Assembly (NCBI GenBank): GCA_963828405.1
Contig: CAWHEG010000031.1
Location: 2,790,001 to 2,854,000, forward strand
DNA length: 64,000 nucleotides
Reading direction: 5' to 3'
Origin: JANMJD01 sp963828405
Lineage (GTDB): Bacteria > Actinomycetota > Acidimicrobiia > Acidimicrobiales > Ilumatobacteraceae
The translations under genes were made by a program, and so were the position numbers. This document shows, in pieces, positions 34,477 through 42,689 of this stretch (the stretch's first letter is position 1; the number at the start of each line of letters is the position of its first letter). The notes beneath the pieces were generated by a model. It made no database searches. It was not told the DNA's origin and saw nothing but the letters and a program-made list of their open reading frames with translations.

Positions 34477-35585
34477 ATGCTCGCGCCGCCGGTCCTTCCC
34501 GCATACGGCGGAGCCAACGTGCGGGGGATCATGCCGGCGTTGATGACCCCCCGGGACGACGTGAGCTGCCGGCCTGGTTCCCCGAACCCATCGTCGACGC
34601 CCGCCAGGTGGTGATCCTGGTGATCGACGGCCTGGGCTGGGAGCAGCTGCGTTCCAGGCTGGCGCTGGCGCCGCATCTCGCGGCGATGAGCGGCGGACCG
34701 ATCACCACCGTCGTGCCCTCGACGACGTCGACGGCGCTCACCTCGATCGTCACCGGCCTCGAGCCGGCCGAGCACGGGATCGTCGGGTACCGGATCGACC
34801 TGGGCGGCGACGTGCTCAACGTGTTGCGCTGGACGACGGCGGCCGGCGACGCCCGGCGCCGCCACCCGCCCGGGGACCTCCAGCCGTACCCGCCGTTCCT
34901 CGGTCGGCCGGTCACCGTGGTCTCCAAGGCCGAACTGTCGAACTCGGCGTTCACCGCCGCCCATCTGGCCGGGGTGAAGATCGTCGGCTGGCGGGTCTCG
35001 TCGAACATCGCGGTCCATGTGTCGGCGTGCCTCGCCGCCGGGGAGCGCGTCGTCTACGCCTACTACGACGGCGTCGACAAGGTGGCCCACGAATACGGAT
35101 TCGGTCCGTTCTACGACGCCGAGCTGGTGCTCGCCGACCGGCTGGTGGGCGACATCCTCGCCGTCCTGCCGCCCGACGCCGCACTGGGCGTGATCGCCGA
35201 CCACGGTCAGGTCGAGGTGGGCGCCAGACACTACCCACCCGCCCACGACGTACTCGGCCTCACCCGCTACCAGTCGGGGGAGGGGCGGTTCCGCTGGCTG
35301 CACTGCCGCCGGGGCGCCGGCGCCGAGCTGCTCGCCGCGGCGACCGAGGCCCACGGTGACGTCGCCTGGGTGGTCAGCCGGACGCAGGTGATCGACGAGG
35401 GCTGGCTGGGGCGCTCGATGCCCGGCCCGATCGCCTCACGACTCGGTGACGTCGCCCTCGTCGCCCGCGACGACGTCAGCTTCGACGAACCGGCGGATTC
35501 CGGCCCGTTCGAGCTCGTCTGCAGACACGGATCGGTGACGGCGGCGGAAATGCGCGTACCCTTCCTCGGAGCCCGCCCCCGCTGA
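34477..35585 (+). CDS. Alkaline-phosphatase-superfamily phosphodiesterase, apparent N-terminal frameshift
   Basis: Nucleotide pyrophosphatase/phosphodiesterase-like enzyme. The conserved metal site begins at VILVIDGLGWEQL, with the Thr nucleophile region STTSTALTSIVTGLEPAEHGIVGY following. Later metal ligands lie in YDGVDKVAHEYG and VIADHGQVEVG. The longest single frame starts at GTG 34608, but the 16 codons before it (LPAWFPEPIVDARQ) also read as protein. ATG 34477 opens another frame with MLAPPVLPAYGGANVRG. One missing base near 34550-34560 would join them into a protein of about 369 residues. Function beyond family is unknown. Confidence 0.78.
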
Positions 35586-35625
35586 CGGGGTCATCGGTTC
35601 CGACCCTGACGAGAAACGAGGAGTG

Positions 35626-36147
35626 ATGTCCGAGGCAACCGTGGATCAGCCCGAAGTCGAGATCGTGCCCGGCGGCGCCGTGCCCTCCGAACAGGACACC
35701 AGCGGTTCGGTCGAGACGATCAGCGAGCCCGCCAAGGTGATGCGGATCGGTTCGATGGTCAAGACGCTGCTCGAGGAGGTCAAGGCAGCGCCCCTCGACG
35801 ACGCCAGCCGGGAGCGTCTCGCCGCCATCTACCAGGCATCGCTCGACGAACTGGCCACGGCGCTGTCCCCCGACCTGCAGGAGGAGCTGCGGTCGATGGC
35901 CCTGCCGTTCAAGGACGACAAGGCGCCCAGCGACGCCGAGCTGCGCGTCGCCCAGGCACAGCTCGTCGGCTGGCTCGAGGGGCTGTTCCACGGGATCCAG
36001 GCGATGCTCATGGCCCAGCAGATGGCGGCACGCCAGCAGCTCGAACAGATGCGCCAGTTGCCTCCCGGCTCGCTCCAGCAGGGTCCCGGTCGCCTACCCG
36101 GCCCCGGTGGTGGCGCCGAGCCCGACCGCCCCGGAACGTACCTGTAA
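35626..36147 (+). CDS. bpa: Bacterial proteasome activator (Bpa family, DUF2587)
   Basis: A 173-residue helical protein matching mycobacterial Bpa (PafE). A disordered acidic start is followed by the core MRIGSMVKTLLEEVKAAPLD, then SDAELRVAQAQLVGWLEGLF and MAQQMAARQQLEQMRQLP. The last four residues are GTYL; in Bpa the C-terminal GQYL (a hydrophobic-Tyr-X motif) docks into pockets of the 20S proteasome and opens its gate without ATP. This predicts that the genome encodes a 20S proteasome. GAGGAG lies only 2-3 bases before the ATG, unusually close. It precedes dnaE by about 110 bases. Confidence 0.88.
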   Translation: MSEATVDQPEVEIVPGGAVPSEQDTSGSVETISEPAKVMRIGSMVKTLLEEVKAAPLDDASRERLAAIYQASLDELATALSPDLQEELRSMALPFKDDKAPSDAELRVAQAQLVGWLEGLFHGIQAMLMAQQMAARQQLEQMRQLPPGSLQQGPGRLPGPGGGAEPDRPGTYL

Positions 36148-36196
36148 CCGGCGTCCGGGGGTGCTGGCCACTGGCCCGTGCGCAGCCTCGGCCTGC

Positions 36197-36202
36197 TACC
36201 CT
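36197..36202 (+). promoter_or_regulatory. Candidate -10 element TACCCT for dnaE
   Basis: TACCCT in the 114-base gap between bpa and dnaE would place a start near 36209, about 50 bases before the GTG and ahead of GAGGAGG at 36248. Confidence 0.4.
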
Positions 36203-36261
36203 CGAAGCGAATCACAGCGGTGTCATTCACGCCCTGATCCGAGCCCGAGGAGGTCGTCGCC

Positions 36262-39200
36262 GTGGGAGATTCGTTCACCCACCTGCATGTCCACACCGAG
36301 TTCTCGATGCTCGACGGGGCGGCGAGGCTCGACGAACTGGTGGCCAAGGCGGCCGCCGACGGCATGCCGGCGCTCGGCATCACCGACCACGGCAACATGT
36401 ACGGCATCCTCGACTTCTATCGGGAGTGCAACCGGCAGGGCATCAAGCCGGTCCTCGGCATCGAGGCCTACATGGCCCACGACACCCGCCACGAGCGGCC
36501 GGCCCGGCGCGGCCGAGTCGACGACTCCGGCGGCGACACCGAGGGGGGCAAGAAGCTCTACTACCACCTCACCCTGCTCGCCGAGAACGACCTCGGGTAC
36601 CGGAACCTGATCCAGCTCTCCAGCCTGGCGTTCCTCGAGGGGTACTACTACAAGCCGCGGATGGACTGGGAGCTGCTCGAGAGGTACTCCGGCGGCCTGA
36701 TCGCCACCACCGGATGCCTCGGCGGCCACGTGCTCCAGGCGCTGCTCAACGGCGACGAGCGGGCCGCCATCGAACGGGCCGGGCGCCTGCAGGACATCTT
36801 CGGCAAGGACAACCTGTTCGTCGAGCTGCAGGACCACGGCCTGCAGGCCCAGCGCGACACCAACCCCAAGCTGATCGAGATCGCCAGGCGGATCGGGGCC
36901 CCGCTGATCGCCACCAACGACTCGCACTACACCCAGCGCCATGACCACGAGGCTCACGACGCCCTGCTCTGCGTGCAGACCGGGGCGCTGATGAGCGACC
37001 CGAAGCGTTTCAAGTTCGAGGGCAACGAGCACTACCTGAAGACCTCGGCCGAGATGCGCCACCTGTTCCGTGACTACCCCGAGGCGTGCGACAACACCCT
37101 GTGGGTGGCCGAGCGGGCGGCGGTGACCATCGAGTTCGGCAAGCCACAACTGCCCGACTTCCCGATCCCCCCCGGGTTCGCCGACGACGGCTCCTACCTC
37201 GAGCACCTCACCTGGAACGGGGCGCGTGAGCGGTGGGGCGACGAGCTCCCGCCGGCGGCCGTCGAGCGGCTGGCCTACGAGCTGAAGGTCATCGCCGACA
37301 TGGGCTTCTCGTCGTACTTCCTGATCGTGTGGGATCTGATCCGCCACGCCAAGTCGTCGGGCATCCGCGTCGGCCCCGGACGGGGTTCGGCGGCCGGGTG
37401 CGCCGTTGCGTACTGCCTGCGGATCACCGACCTCGACCCGATCAGGTACGACCTGCTGTTCGAGCGCTTCCTCAACCCCAGCCGGATCTCGATGCCCGAC
37501 ATCGACATGGACTTCGACTCCCGGTACCGCGACGAGATGATCCGCTATGCCGCCCAGACGTACGGGCGCGACCACGTCGCCCAGATCGTGACGTTCTCGA
37601 CGATCAAGGCGCGCGCCGCCGTGCGCGACGCGGCGCGGGTGCTCGGCTACCCGTACGGCCTCGGTGACAAGGTTGCCAAGGCGATGCCGCCGCTGGTGAT
37701 GGGTCGGGACACCCCGCTGAAGTACTGCTTCGAGGAGGCCCCCAAGTACGCCGACGGGTACAAGGCCGCCGCCGAGCTACGGGCGATGTACGACCTGGAT
37801 CCCGACGTGCAGCGGGTCGTCGACGTGGCCAAGGGTCTCGAGGGGCTGCGCCGTCAGGACGGCATCCACGCCGCCGCCGTGGTGATCACCAAGGAGCCGC
37901 TCACCGAGTACCTGCCCATCCAGCGCAAGCCCGAGGCCGGTGTCCCGCCCGAGAACGCACCGGTCGTCACCCAGTACGAGATGCACGGGGTCGAGGACCT
38001 CGGCCTGCTCAAGATGGACTTCCTCGGGCTGCGCAACCTCGACGTGATCACCGACACGGTCGCCGTGATCCGGGCGACGATCGACCCGGATTTCGACATC
38101 GACGACATCGACCTCGGCGACCGGGCCACGTTCGACCTGCTCTCGCGTGGCGACACCGTCGGGGTGTTCCAACTCGAGTCCCCGCCGATGCGGGCGCTGC
38201 TGCGGGCCCTCGCCCCCGATTCGTTCGAGGACGTCTCGGCCGTGCTCGCCCTCTACCGGCCGGGGCCGATGAGCGTCAACATGCACTACGACTACGCCGA
38301 CCGCAAGAACGGGCGCAAGCCGGTGGAGTACTTCCACGCCGATGCCGAGGAGGTGCTCGGCGACACCTACGGCCTGATGATCTACCAGGAGTCGGTGATG
38401 CGGGTGAGCCAGAAGTTCGCCGGGTACTCGCTGGCCGACGCCGACAACCTCCGTAAGGCCTGCGGGAAGAAGATCCGTGAGCTGATGGCCAAGGAGCGCG
38501 ACAAGTTCGAGGAGGGCTGCGAGACCACCGGCTACGGCCGGGTGCTCGGCAAGGAGCTGTTCGACGTCGTCGAGAAGTTCGCCGACTACGCCTTCAACAA
38601 GAGCCACACCTTCGGCTACGGCCTGGTCACCTACCAGACGGCGTACCTCAAGGCCCACTACCCGGTGGCCTACATGGCCTGCCTGCTGACCAGCGTGAAG
38701 TCCTCGCTGGAGAAGGCGGCGGTGTACCTCGCCGACTGCCGGGCGATGGGCGTCACCGTGATGACCCCGGACGTCAACGTCTCACGGATGGACTTCGCCC
38801 CGGCCGACGGCGACCGGGCGATCACCTTCGGGCTGTCGGCCGTCCGCAACGTCGGCGAGGGCCTCGTCGAGGGCCTGCTCGCCGAGCGGCGCGACGGCGG
38901 CCCGTTCGAGTCGTTCCACGAGTTCGCCGAACGGGTCCCCGAAGCGGTGCTCAACAAACGGACCGTCGAGTCGCTGATCAAGGCCGGGGCGTTCGATTCG
39001 CTGGGCCATCCGCGCAAGGGCCTGCTCGCCGTGTTCGAGCAGATCATCGACACCACCGTGGTCCGCCGCCGGGAGCGCGACCAGGGTGTGATGAGCCTCT
39101 TCGGCGACATCGGGAGCGGGTCGGGGGCGGGCGCCGGGTTCGACGAGCGCATCGCCATCCCCGACGTCGAGTTCGACAAGACCCAGCGCCTGCGTTTCGA

Positions 39201-39789
39201 GAAGGAGATGCTCGGGCTCTACGTCTCGGATCACCCGCTGATCGGCGTCGATGCCGCACTGCGCCGGCGCGTCGACTGCGGGATCGCCGAGGTCGCCGAC
39301 CGCGAGGACGGCTCGATGGTCACGATCGGCGGGGTGATCACCGGCCTGACGAGGAAGTACACCAAGAAGGGCGACCAGATGGCGACCCTCACCCTCGAGG
39401 ACCTCGCCGATTCGATCGAGGTGATGGTCTTCCCGCGGGTGATGATGGACCAGGGCTACAAGCTGGCCGACGACGCCATCGTCACCATCCGCGGCCGCGT
39501 CGACGGCCGGGAGGACACGCCCAAGCTCATCGCCGCCGACATCGCCGTCGTCGAGGGCCTCGACGAGAACGCCCCGCCCCTGCGGCTGAAGCTGGCGCCC
39601 CACGCGCTCAACGAGACCCACATCAACAGGCTCAAGTCGTTGCTGATGGAGTACCCCGGCGACTCGCGTGTGCTGCTCCACCTCGGCGACCACAAGGTGC
39701 TGCGCCTGGCCGACGACTTCTGCGTCAACCTCGATCGCGTGGTCGGCGAGCTGCGGGTCGCCTTCGGGCACGATGCCGTGATGCTCTGA
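36262..39789 (+). CDS. dnaE: DNA polymerase III alpha subunit
   Basis: Replicative polymerase of 1175 residues. The N-terminal PHP domain keeps its metal-binding residues (HLHVHTEFSMLDG, GITDHGNMYG), so it may have 3'-5' proofreading, as shown for mycobacterial DnaE1. The polymerase active site has PDIDMDFDSRYRDEMIRY near residue 412 and GRGSAAGCAVAY before it. HhH and OB domains follow, with the OB-fold in MVTIGGVITGLTRKYTKKGD. GTG has GAGGAGG upstream. A 15-bp perfect hairpin lies right after the stop. It is the main DnaE by length and PHP integrity. Confidence 0.96.
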   Translation: MGDSFTHLHVHTEFSMLDGAARLDELVAKAAADGMPALGITDHGNMYGILDFYRECNRQGIKPVLGIEAYMAHDTRHERPARRGRVDDSGGDTEGGKKLYYHLTLLAENDLGYRNLIQLSSLAFLEGYYYKPRMDWELLERYSGGLIATTGCLGGHVLQALLNGDERAAIERAGRLQDIFGKDNLFVELQDHGLQAQRDTNPKLIEIARRIGAPLIATNDSHYTQRHDHEAHDALLCVQTGALMSDPKRFKFEGNEHYLKTSAEMRHLFRDYPEACDNTLWVAERAAVTIEFGKPQLPDFPIPPGFADDGSYLEHLTWNGARERWGDELPPAAVERLAYELKVIADMGFSSYFLIVWDLIRHAKSSGIRVGPGRGSAAGCAVAYCLRITDLDPIRYDLLFERFLNPSRISMPDIDMDFDSRYRDEMIRYAAQTYGRDHVAQIVTFSTIKARAAVRDAARVLGYPYGLGDKVAKAMPPLVMGRDTPLKYCFEEAPKYADGYKAAAELRAMYDLDPDVQRVVDVAKGLEGLRRQDGIHAAAVVITKEPLTEYLPIQRKPEAGVPPENAPVVTQYEMHGVEDLGLLKMDFLGLRNLDVITDTVAVIRATIDPDFDIDDIDLGDRATFDLLSRGDTVGVFQLESPPMRALLRALAPDSFEDVSAVLALYRPGPMSVNMHYDYADRKNGRKPVEYFHADAEEVLGDTYGLMIYQESVMRVSQKFAGYSLADADNLRKACGKKIRELMAKERDKFEEGCETTGYGRVLGKELFDVVEKFADYAFNKSHTFGYGLVTYQTAYLKAHYPVAYMACLLTSVKSSLEKAAVYLADCRAMGVTVMTPDVNVSRMDFAPADGDRAITFGLSAVRNVGEGLVEGLLAERRDGGPFESFHEFAERVPEAVLNKRTVESLIKAGAFDSLGHPRKGLLAVFEQIIDTTVVRRRERDQGVMSLFGDIGSGSGAGAGFDERIAIPDVEFDKTQRLRFEKEMLGLYVSDHPLIGVDAALRRRVDCGIAEVADREDGSMVTIGGVITGLTRKYTKKGDQMATLTLEDLADSIEVMVFPRVMMDQGYKLADDAIVTIRGRVDGREDTPKLIAADIAVVEGLDENAPPLRLKLAPHALNETHINRLKSLLMEYPGDSRVLLHLGDHKVLRLADDFCVNLDRVVGELRVAFGHDAVML

Positions 39790-39814
39790 GGAGCCCGGAC
39801 CCTGCCCCGGACGC

Positions 39815-39848
39815 GGAGGTGGGGAGCGGCGAACCGCTCCCCACCTCC
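39815..39848. terminator. Strong hairpin terminator between dnaE and the pilin gene
   Basis: GGAGGTGGGGAGCGG pairs perfectly over 15 bases with CCGCTCCCCACCTCC around a CGAA tetraloop. It lies between two convergent genes. There is no T-tract on either side, as is common in GC-rich actinobacteria, so it probably stops transcription from both directions. Confidence 0.8.
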
Positions 39849-39882
39849 ATCGATCATCCGACCACCCCGAAGGGGTGGGGGA

Positions 39883-40380
39883 CTACCACTCGGTCTGGTC
39901 GATCGTGACCGCGTCGCTCGCCTTGCAGGTGGCCGCCGAAGCCACCTTCTGGTAGCGGGTGCCGGTGGCGGTGCCGTTGGTCAGGTCTTCCTTGATGTAG
40001 AAGCAGGTCCCGGCCTTCGACTTGGAGGCGGCGATGAAGGTGTCGGCCGTCGCGGCGATCGACACGCTCTTCGGATCGGCCGACGACGTCGCCGCAGCGA
40101 TGAACACCAGGTTCGGCTCGGCCAGCGTGAGAGCCGCCGTCGTCGCATCGGTGAACAACTGCTTGTCGGTGTAGATCGTCTTGGCCGCCGTCAGCGTGTT
40201 GCGCAGACTCGACTGGGCCGAGCGATCCTTGGCCTTGTTCTGGGCGCCGAGGAACGTCGGGATGGCGATGGCGAGCAGGATGGCGATGATCAGAACGACC
40301 ACCATCAACTCGATGAGGGTGAACCCCTCGTCCTTCCCGTAACGCCCGCGGGCCACCCGTGTCTTCATGGTACGCAACAT
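39883..40380 (-). CDS. pilA: Type IV major pilin (prepilin)
   Basis: A 165-residue prepilin. After a 19-residue basic leader ending KDEG, the mature part begins FTLIELMVVVLIIAILLAIA with Glu5, the class III signal cleaved by prepilin peptidase. A globular domain follows with two cysteines, in GTCFY and ATCKAS, likely a disulfide like the D-region loop. The ATG is chosen because GGAGGT lies 6 bases upstream; an in-frame ATG at 40428 would add 16 residues. It is last in the leftward pilus gene order, with its own 243-base upstream gap, so separate high expression is likely. Confidence 0.92.
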   Translation of the reverse strand: MLRTMKTRVARGRYGKDEGFTLIELMVVVLIIAILLAIAIPTFLGAQNKAKDRSAQSSLRNTLTAAKTIYTDKQLFTDATTAALTLAEPNLVFIAAATSSADPKSVSIAATADTFIAASKSKAGTCFYIKEDLTNGTATGTRYQKVASAATCKASDAVTIDQTEW

Positions 40381-40430
40381 GTACTGACCTCCGTCTGTGG
40401 GCTTGAAGAATGCTGCTGATGTGTTCATCG

Positions 40431-40436
40431 GTCATA
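40431..40436 (-). promoter_or_regulatory. Candidate -10 element TATGAC for the pilin gene
   Basis: TATGAC on the minus strand would give a leader of about 45 bases containing the GGAGGT site. The gap 40381-40623 holds nothing else clear except an imperfect inverted repeat around GGAATTCC and GGAGTTCC at 40452-40471. Confidence 0.35.
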
Positions 40437-40623
40437 GGGACGGATGGATGAGGAATTCCTGACGGAGTTCCGCGTAGATCGTTCGGCCCATCACTATCCG
40501 TCTGTACAGGTAGAAGATCCGTCGCCAAGACTGACGACCAGTTTCAATCACGCAGCTCGTGGGTGGGATATGCGCCACGATGCGTCGAACATGCCACCAT
40601 GATCGTCGGCGGCGCGGGTGTGG

Positions 40624-42087
40624 CTACGCCGGCGGGACGAGCTCGCGGTAGCCGACGATGACGTAGGCGTCGCCCACCCCCGGCCAGTACGGTGGCTGGA
40701 GGAACAACAGGTTGCTGTCGTAGAGGTAGTTGCGGGTGGTGAACATCGACATCGCCCCGCCGAGGTTCGTCGCCACGGCACCGTTGTGGGTGTACGTGCC
40801 ATGGCTGCCGTCGTTGCTCCACGACTGGTAGCCGCCCGATCGGGCGATGATCGCCGCGCTGAGGTTGAGGTTGGTGGTCGCCCATTGGGCGATGTAGAGG
40901 TAGTTCTGGGCGATCAGGCCGAGCACGTCGTCGCCGGGCAGTTCGTAGCTGACGTCTTCGCCGACGACCACGTCGTTGTTCGAGAAGACGGTGACCTGTC
41001 CGTCGACGACGCCGCGGACCATCACGCTCTGCTCGACGTAGATCGCCCCGTTGGAGGGCACGGGGACGGTCGTCTGGGTCGCCGTGTTGCACGTCGGCGC
41101 CACGGCGGCCAGGTTCGACGTCCCGGACCGCGTGCACCTGGTGACCGTCACGGTGGCGTCGGCGTTGAAGGTCAGTCTCCAGGCGTGCGTCGCTGCGTCG
41201 TCGAGGAGCAGCCCCGGGGCGACCGCTGCCGCCGATCTGACGTCGGCGATCGAGTTGACGAACGTGCTGAACAGGATCGGGCTGGGCAGGCCGGAGCGGA
41301 TCGACGGCGACGAGGTCGAGTCGTACTCCCGGGCCCCGTCGTGCAACTGGGAGGCGGCCATGTTGCTCAGCCCGAGGCTGGTGTTCCGCACCGCGCCCTC
41401 GGCGTAGACGCTGGCGTAGGCGTTGCCGGCGTGATTGACCGACTGGCCGACCCCGGCGTTGTTGAAGCCGGCGTAGATCTTGCCCCGCGTCGTCGCCGCG
41501 GACCCGTAGGAGATGCTCTGGTTGGTGAGCATCACGTAGTCGGCGATCGAGCTCGGACGCACCTCGACCTCGAGTCGTCGCATCTCCCGGGTGGCGTTCT
41601 TCTTGCGCCCCGTGGCGACGATCCGCACGGACGGCGATGCCACCGTCGGCGGCGTGATCTGCACGTTGTACTCGTACCCGTTGTTCGATCCCGCCACGGT
41701 GGGGAGGCTGCGCCAGGCGTTCGGCGACGCCGGGTACGTCCAGGTCGCCCCGCCGGTCCACGCCGAACCGGCGCCGAGGACGGTCGCCCCGCTCGTGCGG
41801 GTCGATTCTGCCGGGTGGACGTAGTGGGCGAAGTAGGCGTGGTCCTCGGCGAGCTTGGCCAGGTAGTCGGCGATGCCCGCCTCGGCGGCCTGGAGGGCCG
41901 TGGTGCGCCGGAGCTGAGAGGCGGCACGGTTGAGGTCGCTCAGTGCGTTGGACACGCTCACGGCGACGACCGACGAGAGCACGACGCCGACGAGCATCAC
42001 CGTGATCATCGCCGCACCCCGCTCGCCGCGCTTGCGAACGCGGCGGGGGATTCGGCCGGGGGCGGGGAGGGCGGCTCGAGCGTTCAT
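40624..42087 (-). CDS. PilX-like pilus assembly protein
   Basis: A 487-residue protein. A basic N-terminus (RRVRKRGERGAAMITVMLV) leads to one membrane helix, then LSDLNRAASQLRRTTALQAAEAGIADYLAKL, the N-terminal PilX-type pattern of minor pilus proteins. The rest is a large, Ser/Thr/Ala-rich, beta-type exported region without repeats I can name. A cysteine pair (RCTRSG, PTCNTA) lies in the second half. No class III cleavage site with Glu5 is present. The ATG overlaps the stop of the next minor pilin gene upstream. It probably sits in the pilus tip or priming complex, by family and position. Confidence 0.72.
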   Translation of the reverse strand: MNARAALPAPGRIPRRVRKRGERGAAMITVMLVGVVLSSVVAVSVSNALSDLNRAASQLRRTTALQAAEAGIADYLAKLAEDHAYFAHYVHPAESTRTSGATVLGAGSAWTGGATWTYPASPNAWRSLPTVAGSNNGYEYNVQITPPTVASPSVRIVATGRKKNATREMRRLEVEVRPSSIADYVMLTNQSISYGSAATTRGKIYAGFNNAGVGQSVNHAGNAYASVYAEGAVRNTSLGLSNMAASQLHDGAREYDSTSSPSIRSGLPSPILFSTFVNSIADVRSAAAVAPGLLLDDAATHAWRLTFNADATVTVTRCTRSGTSNLAAVAPTCNTATQTTVPVPSNGAIYVEQSVMVRGVVDGQVTVFSNNDVVVGEDVSYELPGDDVLGLIAQNYLYIAQWATTNLNLSAAIIARSGGYQSWSNDGSHGTYTHNGAVATNLGGAMSMFTTRNYLYDSNLLFLQPPYWPGVGDAYVIVGYRELVPPA

Positions 42088-42689
42088 CGTTGGCTCCGGA
42101 TGTCGATGCCTGTGCGGTAGATCGAGTTGACGGCGGACGACAGGCGTGAACGCACATCGATGTGCAGCGACACCGAGCTCACCGCCGACGGCGTCACCGC
42201 CACCGTCGGCGGTGAGCCCGACGTCCAGTAGGTGAACAGGTCGGTGTTGGTCACGTTGGCGAGCACGTTTCGCCAGTTGACCGCCGTCGCCGGGAAGACC
42301 CAGGGTGCCGCCCCGGTGTTGCTGCTGACGACCTCGGAGCGCTGCAGCACCCCGGCCACCAGTCGGTAGGTGATCCGGCGCAGGTGCTTGGGTTGCTTGG
42401 CGTCCGGGGTGTGGAAGGTGATCGAGGTCGCCGAGATCGCCGTGACCACGGCCAGCGCAGGGTCTCCGGTCGATGCCTGGCGGATCTCGCGCACGATCCC
42501 GTCGACCACGAGCCGGGCGGTGGCGTCGTCGTTGGCAGCGAGATCGACCTTGCGGGAGCGGGCGACGCCGTTGCTGATCTCGCCGAGGGCGATGCTCATC
42601 ACGACGATGAAGATGGCGATCGACACGGTCAGCTCGACGAGCGTGAACCCGCCGTCGTCGCGCCTGCGTCGGCGTGCCGGCGTGTTCAC
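42084..42689 (-). CDS. Minor pseudopilin (PilW-type, prepilin cleavage motif)
   Basis: A 201-residue prepilin-like protein. A 14-residue arginine-rich leader ends DDGG, with mature start FTLVELTVSIAIFIVVMSIA and Glu5 in place. The following region (RLVVDGIVREIRQAS and ITFHTPDAKQPKHLRRITYRL) resembles PilW/GspJ-type minor pilins. It overlaps both neighbours by 4 bases, so the three minor pilin genes are translated as a set. It likely helps prime pilus assembly. The exact homologue letter (PilV or PilW) cannot be fixed. Confidence 0.82.
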   Translation of the reverse strand: MNTPARRRRRDDGGFTLVELTVSIAIFIVVMSIALGEISNGVARSRKVDLAANDDATARLVVDGIVREIRQASTGDPALAVVTAISATSITFHTPDAKQPKHLRRITYRLVAGVLQRSEVVSSNTGAAPWVFPATAVNWRNVLANVTNTDLFTYWTSGSPPTVAVTPSAVSSVSLHIDVRSRLSSAVNSIYRTGIDIRSQR

